Source: Nanobdellota archaeon
GTDB lineage: Archaea; Nanobdellota; Nanobdellia; Woesearchaeales; WJKV01
Length of the DNA stretch: 44,368 nucleotides
Reading direction: 5' to 3'
NCBI GenBank assembly: GCA_023133595.1
Contig: JAGLWF010000003.1
Coordinates: 1-44,368 of the forward strand
Shown here: positions 16,333 to 24,168 of the stretch, piece by piece
Layout of the letters: the number at the start of each line of letters is the position of its first letter
Numbering within the stretch: the stretch's first letter is position 1
The notes under the pieces: generated by a model
The model's database searches: none
The model's input: only the letters and a program-made list of their open reading frames with translations
What the model was told of the DNA's origin: nothing
Translations under genes and position numbers: made by a program

Positions 16333-16608
16333 ATGTTAAAGATGAAGAGATTATCTGAAACATATGATCTGCGAGTTTTCACTGAAACAGGGGATTATTT
16401 TGGTAATGTTGAAGAGAGCATTCTGACAAAGAATAAAATCTTTGGATGGAGAATAAGAGCAATAAAAAATTCCGTGCTAGCACGAGTTTTGGGTTCTGCT
16501 AAAGGTGTCATTGTCCCGCATCAATTAGTCAAAAGCATTGGAGACATCATGATCATCAACAAAGCAGCAATTCCGTCTTATTCATCAGACGAAAAAGAAG
16601 AGATATAA
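16333..16608 (+). CDS. PRC-barrel domain protein
   Basis: 91-aa single-domain protein with the small beta-barrel fold of PRC-barrels. It opens with LSETYDLRVFTETGDYFGNV (about 7-26), ends with VIVPHQLVKSIGDIMIIN, and has an acidic tail. PRC-barrel proteins such as CdpB bind SepF in archaeal cell division; others bind RNA or photosynthetic proteins. No division gene lies nearby, so a division role is only a possibility. The start is supported by GGAGGGAG 6 nt upstream. A second ATG at 16342 is less well placed. It is followed by pyrimidine-rich DNA and repeat copy 1. Confidence 0.82.
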   Translation: MLKMKRLSETYDLRVFTETGDYFGNVEESILTKNKIFGWRIRAIKNSVLARVLGSAKGVIVPHQLVKSIGDIMIINKAAIPSYSSDEKEEI

Positions 16609-16637
16609 TTTCTTCTTTTCTTATTTCTTGAGAGATA
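16609..16637 (+). terminator. pyrimidine-rich terminator-like stretch after the PRC-barrel gene
   Basis: Run of T and C immediately after the stop codon (TTTCTTCTTTTCTTATTTCTT). Archaeal transcription often stops at such T-rich DNA without a hairpin. Confidence 0.4.
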
Positions 16638-16763
16638 TTTCTATCGTACATGCATAGCACGCTTCGCTTGATCAAAGATTGTACCTAGAAGCCAAGTCTA
16701 GTAAATTAGAGTGTTTATTGGAAAGCTACGCTTGGTGCTATGCACATATTTTCTATCAGAAAG
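16638..16763 (+). repeat. 94-nt inverted-repeat-bounded element, copy 1
   Basis: The core 16651-16744 begins TGCATAGCAC and ends GTGCTATGCA, a perfect 10-bp inverted repeat. Copy 2 lies at 27352-27445, also exactly 94 nt. I count 16 differences and no gap between them, all in the centre. An inner imperfect stem (GCTTCGC against GCTACGC) follows. The core is flanked on both sides by TTTCTATC (16638-16645 and 16750-16757), and a hairpin at 16749-16763 abuts the TATA box of the next gene. It could be a small RNA, a cis-regulatory module or a MITE-like element. Confidence 0.8.
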
Positions 16764-16772
16764 TTTATATAT
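16764..16772 (+). promoter_or_regulatory. TATA box of the 6-TM protein gene
   Basis: TTTATATAT centred at 16768, 26 nt before ATG 16794, which implies a leaderless mRNA. The box directly follows the small hairpin at the end of repeat copy 1. Confidence 0.6.
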
Positions 16773-16793
16773 CTGCCCTTCTGATAAAATAGA

Positions 16794-17564
16794 ATGAAAA
16801 AAGAATGGTTCAAGAAAACATTGTTCTATGAAAGCATTCAAAGGCTGAAAGCTTATCCCCGATTGGTCGGAGCAATACTTCTGATGGACATCTTGTTTAT
16901 TGTATCAATGCTGGTGCTGCAGAATGTGTTCAATGTCTTTATACCAAGAAATGTTACAGAGATCGTGCAATTATTCGGTCCAGCCGTGGTATTGTTTGGA
17001 TTTGCGTATTATTTGCTATTGCTCTTCTCGTATTCCTTTTTCGGGTATATTATGCTTCATTGCATAAAATCATTTGTTAAAAAAGAAAAGCTTTCATTCA
17101 GGTATCTTGGCAAATATTTTCTCTTGAATCTCTTTATCTTTATTCTTGGAATTATATGTGTCATTATTATCAATCTAGGTCTGCAGACTGTGAGACCGGA
17201 GTTTATGAAAACATACATTCTAGCTATACTTGTTCCATTCCTCTTCTTATTCATGATCTATACCTTCCTGAACCATGCTGTGTTCATTGAGACAAAGAAT
17301 GTCAAGAAGGTTATCAGGACCAGCTTCAAGATAATGTTCACAGAAATCAAAAAGTACTATGGCTTTCTGTTTGGGAATGCTGTTCTGCTGGGGATATTAC
17401 TTATTATCCTGGCTGTCCTATGGCTGATAGGAATGATCTTCCATGGAAGAACAGAATTTATCATGCGAAATATTCTTTCTGGTATGGCCTTGATCTTGTT
17501 TATCTATATTGCATTGATCTTCAACAGGATCATGTTTTACCTTGCAATATTAAAGAAAAAATAA
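16794..17564 (+). CDS. integral membrane protein, about six TM segments
   Basis: 256-aa hydrophobic protein with segments at about 25-45, 60-85, 105-128, 139-162, 182-205 and 222-250. The loops are basic (VKKEKLSFRYLGKYF, TSFKIMFTEIKKYY). It has no signal peptide and no recognised motif. Its layout resembles the membrane protein of the surface operon at 30574-31356, including a basic loop followed by aromatic/hydrophobic helices and an ending with a charged tip after the last helix. The two may be distant paralogues (inference). It lies downstream of repeat copy 1 and ends 1 nt from the stop of the convergent lipoprotein gene. Confidence 0.75.
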   Translation: MKKEWFKKTLFYESIQRLKAYPRLVGAILLMDILFIVSMLVLQNVFNVFIPRNVTEIVQLFGPAVVLFGFAYYLLLLFSYSFFGYIMLHCIKSFVKKEKLSFRYLGKYFLLNLFIFILGIICVIIINLGLQTVRPEFMKTYILAILVPFLFLFMIYTFLNHAVFIETKNVKKVIRTSFKIMFTEIKKYYGFLFGNAVLLGILLIILAVLWLIGMIFHGRTEFIMRNILSGMALILFIYIALIFNRIMFYLAILKKK

Positions 17565-17565
17565 T

Positions 17566-18426
17566 TTACTTAATCTCTGTGATTGTAAACTCCACTGCTT
17601 TCTGGGTGCTGTATTCTGATGCTTCATTAGGAAAAATATTGGATACAAACAAAAAGCTTTTGTCGTCAAATAGTTCCTGATCCTTTGATTCGAGAGAACC
17701 AGTTCTTTTTCCGTCAATCTCAAATATTGCTTTTATTTCTGGAAAATCTGATACTATAACTAAAGTGATGATATGCTTCTGTCCGTTTCTCGTGTAAGTT
17801 TTTGTCTCTCCCTCTTCAATATAATCAGTTATCAGGCCAGAATGCGTGCCGTAGTAGAATTTCACCAGATCTCCTACAATCTCTGAACCTCCTGCAAGAA
17901 TGTTGATAAGATTCAGATTATATCTCGGTCCTACTTTCACTGATTCCCCCAGCCCAACATTCATATTCTCTCCTTCAATACGCATCTCGACAGTATTCGC
18001 ATCAATAATGCTTTGAAAATAAACTACATATCTTTTGTTATCAATTGTATAGACCCCCCGTTCCTTCTGCAACAAGAGATGGACAATTGGTTCTGCACGT
18101 TCCTCAAACGCTATCTCCTCTAAAACATTTGCCAGGTCTGAAGCATCCATGACTTCTTCTGGAGGTAATGTCGGTGCTGGCATAGGCGCTGGCTCTGGAG
18201 TTATATCTGGAGCTGGCTCTGGAGTTATATCTGGAGCTGGCTCTGGAAGATCCTCTGCCAGGCCTATATCTTGTTCTGGGTCAGTATCTGCAGCTGGTCC
18301 TATTTCTGGTTCAGGCCCTGCATCCGCTGCAATATCAGCTTCAGCAAGATCCTGGATCGGTGCTGGAGCACAAGCTACGATGAGAAGTGTGAAAAGAATC
18401 AAGACAAATGACAAAATATGTTTCAT
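17566..18426 (-). CDS. predicted lipoprotein with Pro/Glu/Asp-rich linker
   Basis: 286-aa exported protein. The start at 18426 gives a signal peptide (MKHILSFVLILFTLLIVAC) with a lipobox-like Cys19. The A of this ATG is 26 nt from a TATATA box. An upstream in-frame start at 18546 would add 40 non-signal residues and lie ahead of the promoter, so it was rejected. After Cys19 comes an acidic linker rich in Pro, Ala, Asp and Glu with tandem EPAPDITP units. A beta-rich C-terminal domain follows (about 105-286; e.g. KRYVVYFQSI and YNLNLINIL). No family recognised; probably a surface-anchored protein. Confidence 0.75.
   Translation of the reverse strand: MKHILSFVLILFTLLIVACAPAPIQDLAEADIAADAGPEPEIGPAADTDPEQDIGLAEDLPEPAPDITPEPAPDITPEPAPMPAPTLPPEEVMDASDLANVLEEIAFEERAEPIVHLLLQKERGVYTIDNKRYVVYFQSIIDANTVEMRIEGENMNVGLGESVKVGPRYNLNLINILAGGSEIVGDLVKFYYGTHSGLITDYIEEGETKTYTRNGQKHIITLVIVSDFPEIKAIFEIDGKRTGSLESKDQELFDDKSFLFVSNIFPNEASEYSTQKAVEFTITEIK
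18193..18240 (+). repeat. 24-bp tandem repeat inside the lipoprotein gene
   Basis: Two perfect 24-bp units plus a partial third encode the repeated EPAPDITP linker. In-frame, so copy-number change would alter only linker length. Confidence 0.8.
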
Positions 18427-18449
18427 GAGAAAATATATTCTAAAAATGA

Positions 18450-18455
18450 TATATA
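18450..18455 (-). promoter_or_regulatory. TATA box of the lipoprotein gene
   Basis: TATATA centred at 18452.5, 26.5 nt from the A of ATG 18426. It supports that start and a leaderless mRNA. Confidence 0.6.
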
Positions 18456-18496
18456 AGCTTTGTGCAATATTGAAGAAAAAAGAGAAAAAAAAGAAA

Positions 18497-18811
18497 TCAA
18501 TTGTAGCCCCTGCGCATGTTTGCTCTCCGTGAATGATACACGTCACGCAGGTAATCTGAGTAGATTGCCCGATGCTGTCTTTCTAGATTCATGTAATATC
18601 CTCTATCAAACGGCAAATTCGGATTTCTTTCATAGACATCTTCTCTATAATTTCTCCAGTAATTTGGGATCCTATAGTGGCCGTCATCATAGAGATATCT
18701 ATGTTTGTCGTGTCTGTCATTGTCCCACCAAGCTGCTGATACCATTGGGACACTTGCTGCAATCAAGATACCTAGAATTAGCAATAGCATCAGAATTTTC
18801 ATATTTTTCAT
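18497..18811 (-). CDS. small secreted protein rich in Tyr, Arg and Asp
   Basis: 104-aa protein with a clear signal peptide (MKNMKILMLLLILGILIAAS, cleavage likely after VSA near residue 26). A mature part of about 78 residues is unusually rich in Tyr, Arg, Asp, Asn and His (DKHRYLYDDGHYRIP). It has no cysteines and no recognised domain. ATG 18811 was chosen because AGGAGGGGGG lies upstream and a TATA-like TTTTTATATT lies near 18860. A longer frame from 18892 would precede the promoter. The composition suggests a surface-binding or low-order protein, but no function can be assigned. Confidence 0.72.
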   Translation of the reverse strand: MKNMKILMLLLILGILIAASVPMVSAAWWDNDRHDKHRYLYDDGHYRIPNYWRNYREDVYERNPNLPFDRGYYMNLERQHRAIYSDYLRDVYHSRRANMRRGYN

Positions 18812-18957
18812 TATTAAACACCCCCCTCCTAAAGTTTCTGTTTCTACTTTGGGGGAACTAATATAAAAATGTTTCCCAAGCTGAAAGACCAATCAAAAGG
18901 TTTATATAAAAAGGAACAGATTTCTCTTATCTAGGATTTATAAACAAGAGGTTGAAA

Positions 18958-19977
18958 ATGAAATTGCTCAAGGAGTTAGCAACATTACCTGGTCCAAGCG
19001 GGTCTGAGCAAATTGTACGAGATTTTATCCATAAAGAGATAAAAAAGTATGTTGATGAAGTCAAAGTGGATAAATTCGGCAATCTTGTTGCAAGAAAGAT
19101 CGGCAAGGGAGCAAAAGTTATTCTTACTGCACACATGGATGAGATCGGATTGATGGTCAATTATGTAAACCCTGATGGCAAGATGGATTTTACACGTATT
19201 GGCGGGATAGACCCCATCACTTTGGTTGGCCAGCAGGTAGAGATTGTCCCAAACAAAGGAAAAATCATACACGGGGTTGTGACTTCTGCGAACCTGCACG
19301 AATCCAGGGATAGTGAAGAAGCACCAAAAGCTTCGGATCTCTATATTGATGCTGGAGTGGATAAAAAAGCATTAGAAAAAGCAGGAGTTAGCACTGGCTG
19401 CTATATTGTGCCAAAAAGTGAATTCCTGAGTTTGGGAAATGATAAAGTTTTTTCGTGCAAAGCATTAGATGACAGGATTGGTTGTTATGTCCTGATCGAG
19501 ATCGCGAAAAGACTAAAGGAAATTTCTTCGGATCTATACTATGTCTTCACAGTCCAAGAAGAGGTTGGCTTGTATGGTGCACAAACTTCTGTTTACGACA
19601 TAAACCCTGATTGGGGTGTTGCTGTTGATGTGACTGTTGCAACAGACAGTGAAGAACCGCGCAAGATGATTCTAGGCAATGGACCAAACATAACTATCAT
19701 GGATAGTGAGATGATAGCAAACAAATGCCTTAATGCCCATATCAAAATGCTGGCAAAAAAACATAAGATCCCGTTGCAAGAAGAAGTTGTTGAAAGCGGA
19801 ACAACAGATGCTACAAAGATCATGATGTCTCGTGGCGGTGTTCCTTCCACAGTGATCGGTGTTCCTGTCCGGAACATGCATTCAACAATATCCATAGCAA
19901 ACATGGATGATATCAAAAATATAATCAAGCTTCTAGAAGCTTTGATGAAAGATCCACCAAAGATCTGTCTAGTGTAA
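18958..19977 (+). CDS. M42 family metallo-aminopeptidase (TET-like)
   Basis: Cytosolic di-metal aminopeptidase that trims peptides released by the proteasome; family members form 12-subunit tetrahedra. Expected ligands are present: His59 and Asp61 in TAHMDEIG, Asp171 in ALDDRIG, Glu201-Glu202 in VQEEVG, Asp224 and His308. GTTDA (281-285) is also typical. Length 339 aa is normal. ATG 18958 was chosen because AGAGGT lies at the right distance; a TTG at 18952 would fall in that site. It is followed 1 nt later by the ADP-forming synthetase alpha subunit, so peptide and acyl-CoA metabolism appear co-transcribed. Confidence 0.93.
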   Translation: MKLLKELATLPGPSGSEQIVRDFIHKEIKKYVDEVKVDKFGNLVARKIGKGAKVILTAHMDEIGLMVNYVNPDGKMDFTRIGGIDPITLVGQQVEIVPNKGKIIHGVVTSANLHESRDSEEAPKASDLYIDAGVDKKALEKAGVSTGCYIVPKSEFLSLGNDKVFSCKALDDRIGCYVLIEIAKRLKEISSDLYYVFTVQEEVGLYGAQTSVYDINPDWGVAVDVTVATDSEEPRKMILGNGPNITIMDSEMIANKCLNAHIKMLAKKHKIPLQEEVVESGTTDATKIMMSRGGVPSTVIGVPVRNMHSTISIANMDDIKNIIKLLEALMKDPPKICLV

Positions 19978-19978
19978 G

Positions 19979-21343
19979 ATGAATCTCGATAAATTTTTCA
20001 AAGCAAAGTCTGTAGGAATAATTGGGGTTTCCAAAGACCCGCAAAAGATAGGGCATGTTATATTCAAGACTCTTGTTGATGGGGGGTATAAAGGAAAAGT
20101 CTTTATTGTAAACCCGAACGCAAAAGATATCCTGGGCAAGACATGTTACCCTTCTATCACAAATATCAAGGAAAAGATAGAATTTGCAGTTGTTGCTGTT
20201 CCCTTCCGACTTGTCCTTAAGGTTATCGATGATTGTGCCAGGAAGAAGATCAAGGATATTCTTATTGTGTCAGCAGGTTTCAAGGAGATAGGCAACAAAA
20301 AACTGGAAGCCCAGTTAAAGGAAAAGATAGAGAAGCATAAGATGCGGATGATCGGTCCTAATTGTCTTGGGGTGCTTGACGCGCGGACCAAGCAGGATAC
20401 TGTATTCCTTCCGCGGAACAGGATGATGCGGCCAAAACCAGGAGGCATCTCATTTATCTCTCAATCAGGGGCAGTAGGCTCTGCTATACTTGACTATTCT
20501 ACAAAACAAGGGCAGAAGTTTGCAAAATTTATCAGCTACGGCAATGCTACAACTACTGATGAATCTGATCTTCTTGAATATCTAGGAAAAGATAAAGATA
20601 CAAATGTGATCTGCCTTTATCTTGAAGGGATCAAGGATGGAAAGAAATTTCTAGAGACTGCAAAAAAAGTCGCAAAGAAAAAGCCAATCATTGTCATCAA
20701 GGGCGGAGTGACAAAAGCAGGTGCAAAAGCTTCACTGTCGCATACTGGAAGTCTGGCAGGGAAAGCAGAAGTCTATCACGGTGCTTTCAGGCAGGCTAAT
20801 CTTATTATTGCCAATTCTGTGGAGGAGATGTTCAATTACGCGCGGATATTTGAAAACTGTTTTCCTCCAAAAGGAGACAGGGTACAGATTATCACAGACG
20901 GCGGGGGTTATGGTATTATGACTGCTGATTCAATCCAGAAACATGGCCTTGCAATGGCAGAGATGAGTAGAAGAACAAAAAGCAATCTGGTAAAGAAATT
21001 ACCAAAAAATGCAATTGTCGGAAATCCTATTGACGTGATTGGCGATGCTACAACAGAAAGATACAGTATTGTTCTTAATGAATGCTTGCTTGATAAAAAT
21101 ATTGATATCCTGGCTGTCATCCTTCTGGCACAGGTGCCGCGTTTGACTCCAGATGTTGTCGATGTCATAACAGAACTGAATGATAAGAAAAAGAAACCGA
21201 TCATCGTGATAATGACTGGGGGAGATTTCAGTGATCTTATCAAACGGTCGCTGGAAGAGAAAGGGGTTCCTTGCTTTACATTTCCAGACAATGCAATCAA
21301 ATCACTTGCCCAGCTTGTTAAATATCATAAAGTAAAGAAATAA
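19979..21343 (+). CDS. acdA: ADP-forming acyl-CoA (acetate-CoA) synthetase, alpha subunit
   Basis: Converts acyl-CoA + ADP + Pi to acid + ATP + CoA, the ATP-yielding last step of fermentation in many archaea. An N-terminal CoA-binding Rossmann domain is followed by succinyl-CoA-synthetase-like domains. GPNCLG is at 126-131 and SQSGAVG at 161-167. The phosphohistidine loop SHTGSLAG at 254-261 makes His255 the likely phosphorylated residue. Length 454 aa fits the stand-alone alpha subunit. The beta subunit is encoded head-on at 21416-22057. It follows the M42 peptidase by 1 nt. Confidence 0.94.
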   Translation: MNLDKFFKAKSVGIIGVSKDPQKIGHVIFKTLVDGGYKGKVFIVNPNAKDILGKTCYPSITNIKEKIEFAVVAVPFRLVLKVIDDCARKKIKDILIVSAGFKEIGNKKLEAQLKEKIEKHKMRMIGPNCLGVLDARTKQDTVFLPRNRMMRPKPGGISFISQSGAVGSAILDYSTKQGQKFAKFISYGNATTTDESDLLEYLGKDKDTNVICLYLEGIKDGKKFLETAKKVAKKKPIIVIKGGVTKAGAKASLSHTGSLAGKAEVYHGAFRQANLIIANSVEEMFNYARIFENCFPPKGDRVQIITDGGGYGIMTADSIQKHGLAMAEMSRRTKSNLVKKLPKNAIVGNPIDVIGDATTERYSIVLNECLLDKNIDILAVILLAQVPRLTPDVVDVITELNDKKKKPIIVIMTGGDFSDLIKRSLEEKGVPCFTFPDNAIKSLAQLVKYHKVKK

Positions 21344-21355
21344 AAAATCCCAAAC

Positions 21356-21380
21356 CACAGCAAGCTGTGAGGTATTTTTT
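21356..21380 (+). terminator. hairpin plus T-run after the alpha subunit gene
   Basis: CACAGC-AA-GCTGTG (21356-21369) followed by TATTTTTT (21373-21380), an intrinsic-terminator-like arrangement for the plus strand, just after the alpha subunit stop at 21343. Confidence 0.5.
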
Positions 21381-21384
21381 AAGC

Positions 21385-21412
21385 CTCAAATTGGGTATGA
21401 ATCCAATTTGAG
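21385..21412. terminator. 10-bp inverted repeat between convergent genes
   Basis: CTCAAATTGG and CCAATTTGAG separated by 8 nt form a perfect 10-bp stem. It lies between the converging alpha and beta subunit genes and could separate the two transcripts, although it lacks a T-run on the minus strand after the stem apart from the antisense of the neighbouring A/T sequence. Confidence 0.4.
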
Positions 21413-21415
21413 CAA

Positions 21416-22057
21416 TCAAGATAATACTATTCTTGCGTCTGCGATCTTTCCGGTCTTATTGTTCAGAATCATTGGATTTATATCTAATTCTTCAAGGTTT
21501 GGATATTTTTTTGGAATATGGGATACGATGTAGAGAGTTTTTTTCAATACTTTGAAATTGATCGGTTTTTCTCCGCGGACACCGTATAATATTTGTTTTG
21601 CTTCAAGATCATTGATCATTGCATCGATATCATTGCTCTCTATAGGACAGACGCGGAAGGTTACATCCTTTAGCACTTCAACAAATATCCCTCCAAGGCC
21701 AAACATTATGACATGACCAAAGACAGGATCTTTTTTTAGACCAATAATAACTTCTCTTCCTGAGATATGTTCCTGCACGAGAATACCTTCAGGTTTTATC
21801 TTTAATTTCTTGGCTAGCTTTTGCAGATCTGCAAATTCCCGCAATAATGAAGATTCATCATCTGCTGTTCGAACACCCTGCACTTCTGTCTTATGAAGAA
21901 CTTCTTTTGAAATTAATTTCAAGACCACAGGATATCCTAATTTCTTGGCAGATTCCTGCGCTTGATCCTGATTTTTGACCAGCGTACTTTCTGCGATTGG
22001 CAGTCTGAACTTTGAAAGAAAATGCTCTGCTCTTGCTTCGGTTAGGATTTGTTTCAT
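21416..22057 (-). CDS. acdB: ADP-forming acyl-CoA synthetase, beta subunit (ATP-grasp)
   Basis: Nucleotide-binding partner of the alpha subunit. It is an ATP-grasp domain with YPVVLKLISKEVLHKTEVQG (about 42-61), VQEHISGREVIIGLKKDPVFG and a C-terminal LEELDINPMILN. Length 213 aa is near the usual beta size. Its ATG overlaps the ABC transporter stop by 4 nt (ATGA), so it depends on the transporter transcript and probably on its translation. The alpha subunit is on the opposite strand and tail to tail, an odd arrangement for two parts of one enzyme. Confidence 0.92.
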   Translation of the reverse strand: MKQILTEARAEHFLSKFRLPIAESTLVKNQDQAQESAKKLGYPVVLKLISKEVLHKTEVQGVRTADDESSLLREFADLQKLAKKLKIKPEGILVQEHISGREVIIGLKKDPVFGHVIMFGLGGIFVEVLKDVTFRVCPIESNDIDAMINDLEAKQILYGVRGEKPINFKVLKKTLYIVSHIPKKYPNLEELDINPMILNNKTGKIADARIVLS

Positions 22058-23883
22058 TTTTCTGATATTTGTTGCATATTATCTTGAGTTGCTCCTCGAT
22101 TCGAGGTACTTTGTGCAAGATCTTTTACTCTTTTGTTTGATCTTCCAAACTGCGCTTGGTAATATCTATAAAATATGCCTTTCTTCTTCATCAAGACATC
22201 AAACGATCCGATCTCTGTCAAAGTATGGTCTTTCAAGACTATGATCTTGTCAACATTCTTGATTGTGGATAATCTGTGTGCGATTATCAAAGTAGTTTTT
22301 CCTCTTGTGACATTCTCCAATGCTTCTTGGATCTTAAGCTCACTTTGGGAATCCAAAGACGATGTTGCCTCGTCAAGTATGATTATCTTTGGGTCTTTTA
22401 GTATTGTTCTTGCGATAGAGAGGCGTTGTTTTTGTCCGCTAGATAGATTAACACCACGTTCATTAACCATTGTATTATATCCTTTTTCAAGAGACATGAT
22501 GAAATCGTGGATATTTGCCAGTTTTGCCGCTTTAATAATATCATCTTTTGTTGCGCGATGGTTTCCTAAACGAAGATTTTCTTTGATTGTTGTGTTGAAT
22601 AATATTGTTTCCTGGCTTACAATTCCAATCTTACTACGAAGGAAATCTATCTTTAGATCTTTCACATCTACTCCATCAAGAGTGACTTTTCCAGATACTG
22701 GATCGTAGAATCTGCACAACATGTTTGCTATAGTTGATTTTCCGCTTCCACTCGGGCCAATCAAGCCGACTTTTTCACCGGGTTTTATATCGAAATTAAT
22801 ATCCTGCAGTACTGGCTCTTTTGGGTTATAATTGAAGACAACATTCTTGAATTCAATATGTCCTTTCATGTCTTTCAAGATTTTTGCATTCTTCTTTTCC
22901 TTTATTTTGGGTTTTGTATCGAGGAATTCAAACACACGGTTCACAGAAACCATTGTGCTCTGGATCGCAATATTCAAACTGCCAAGACTGCTCACTGGAC
23001 CGAATAACTTTCCAATATATGTATAGAGTGCCATCAAGCTTCCAATTGTAAGCGCCCCGGTTATAACTTTGAAACCACCATACCATAAAATTATCAGCAA
23101 TGGTGTGAAAGTTATCAAACCAACAATAGAGCCAGAATATCCTTCAATCAATGTCAATTTCAGATCTTCTTTGATTAATCTTTTGCTTTGTTTGGTATAT
23201 TTTTTAAGAGCTAATTTTTCCAGTACAAATACTTTGATTGCCCGTATCGATACCATGCTCTCCTGAAGAAAACTTAGGAAATTCGAGGATAGTTTCAATA
23301 ACTTTTTTCTCTGCTTCTTTACCTTCTCCCCAAAATATTTTTGCGAGAGAACGTAGAATGGAAAAAAGCACAGTGCTGATAGCGTGACTTTCCAATTGAT
23401 GAAAAGACAAATTCCAAGGATAAAACCGCCAGTCAAGACATTCATCAAGATATCATCAATGAGTATGCCGATAAAGTCTTCAACTCCATAAACATCATCA
23501 TCCAACCTTACCAGGATATCTCCTAATTTTTTTCTTGAAAAGAATCCTAGATCTAATCTTTCTATATGTTCAAAAAGCCTGCGCTTCACACCCAGGACAA
23601 TATTTTCTGCCAGCTGTTGTGATTTATAAGAATGAAATATCCCCACGATTGTGTTGAGAAAGAATATGAGGATGAATACAAACATCAACACTACCAAAAG
23701 GCTGTAATCTTTTGCAATAAAGACATCGTCAATAAGCAGCTTGATAAGATAAGGATTTACAATCGAGATGGCTGATAAGCCGACAGAAATAACGAAAAGT
23801 AGAATCAATGTCTTCTTAAAAGGTTTTGCGTATTCTACAATGCGGAAAGTCTTATTGATAAACCCCTTGGTTTTCCTCTTCAT
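22054..23883 (-). CDS. ABC exporter, fused permease and ATPase (MsbA-like half transporter)
   Basis: 609-aa half transporter that should work as a homodimer in the membrane. The six-helix exporter domain (about 20-315) precedes a nucleotide-binding domain. That domain has Walker A GPSGSGKST (376-384), Q-loop SQET (423-426), signature LSSGQ (480-484), Walker B IIILDE (500-505) and the H-loop His near 536 in IIAHRLST. Residues after about 580 form a short polar tail. Substrate (lipid, peptide or drug) cannot be told. The stop overlaps the start of the acyl-CoA synthetase beta gene, so these unrelated functions are co-expressed. Confidence 0.94.
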   Translation of the reverse strand: MKRKTKGFINKTFRIVEYAKPFKKTLILLFVISVGLSAISIVNPYLIKLLIDDVFIAKDYSLLVVLMFVFILIFFLNTIVGIFHSYKSQQLAENIVLGVKRRLFEHIERLDLGFFSRKKLGDILVRLDDDVYGVEDFIGILIDDILMNVLTGGFILGICLFINWKVTLSALCFFPFYVLSQKYFGEKVKKQRKKLLKLSSNFLSFLQESMVSIRAIKVFVLEKLALKKYTKQSKRLIKEDLKLTLIEGYSGSIVGLITFTPLLIILWYGGFKVITGALTIGSLMALYTYIGKLFGPVSSLGSLNIAIQSTMVSVNRVFEFLDTKPKIKEKKNAKILKDMKGHIEFKNVVFNYNPKEPVLQDINFDIKPGEKVGLIGPSGSGKSTIANMLCRFYDPVSGKVTLDGVDVKDLKIDFLRSKIGIVSQETILFNTTIKENLRLGNHRATKDDIIKAAKLANIHDFIMSLEKGYNTMVNERGVNLSSGQKQRLSIARTILKDPKIIILDEATSSLDSQSELKIQEALENVTRGKTTLIIAHRLSTIKNVDKIIVLKDHTLTEIGSFDVLMKKKGIFYRYYQAQFGRSNKRVKDLAQSTSNRGATQDNMQQISEK

Positions 23884-23944
23884 TTACAGATTACCCTCTC
23901 TTTTTTGTAAATTCTAATGAAATTCCCTATATAAACCCTTCGTT

Positions 23945-24133
23945 TTATCTGTTGTCTATCTTCCGGACTATGCGTATCTTCCCGTTCTTCTCCTTGAAAA
24001 CTACTTCGTCATCAATAGAAAATAATCCTATCGGTGCTTCAAACTGATACGATTTATATTTTTCATGATGAATAAGAATTCCTCTAGCTTTCCCTTTTAG
24101 ATTTTTCAATTCCTTAATTATTCCGCGCGCCAT
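23945..24133 (-). CDS. small OB/CSD-like protein C
   Basis: 62-aa basic protein, probably a beta-barrel nucleic-acid binder similar to cold-shock domains. The pattern YQFEAPIGLFSIDDEVVF followed by a short basic strand (KIRIVRKI) matches that of the 77-aa protein at 24554-24787 and, more loosely, the 92-aa protein at 24157-24435. It is the last of three tandem genes of this kind. A TTTAAA centred 25.5 nt upstream of the ATG suggests an own, leaderless promoter inside a palindrome. Family inferred by pattern, not by a named profile. Confidence 0.68.
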   Translation of the reverse strand: MARGIIKELKNLKGKARGILIHHEKYKSYQFEAPIGLFSIDDEVVFKEKNGKIRIVRKIDNR

Positions 24134-24148
24134 AAAATGAAAGAAAAA

Positions 24149-24168
24149 AAGAGAATTTAAATTCTCTT
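24149..24168 (-). terminator. 20-bp perfect palindrome with T-run, also a possible promoter
   Basis: AAGAGAATTTAAATTCTCTT is perfectly self-complementary and, on the minus strand, is followed by TTTTTTT. This fits an intrinsic terminator of the upstream gene, whose stop codon lies inside the palindrome. The central TTTAAA is 25.5 nt from the next ATG (24133), so it may double as that gene's TATA box. Confidence 0.5.

Noticed and set aside
18427-18546. Longer N-terminus of the lipoprotein gene starting at 18546
   Set aside because: It would bury the signal peptide behind 40 residues, include Phe/Lys-rich sequence from the non-coding gap, and lie upstream of the TATA box.
18800-18835. Run of six C (G on the minus strand) as a possible frameshift site
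   Set aside because: It is the ribosome-binding site in non-coding DNA, not within a reading frame.
18812-18892. Longer N-terminus of the small secreted protein from 18892
   Set aside because: The signal peptide begins at 18811, where a strong ribosome-binding site is present.
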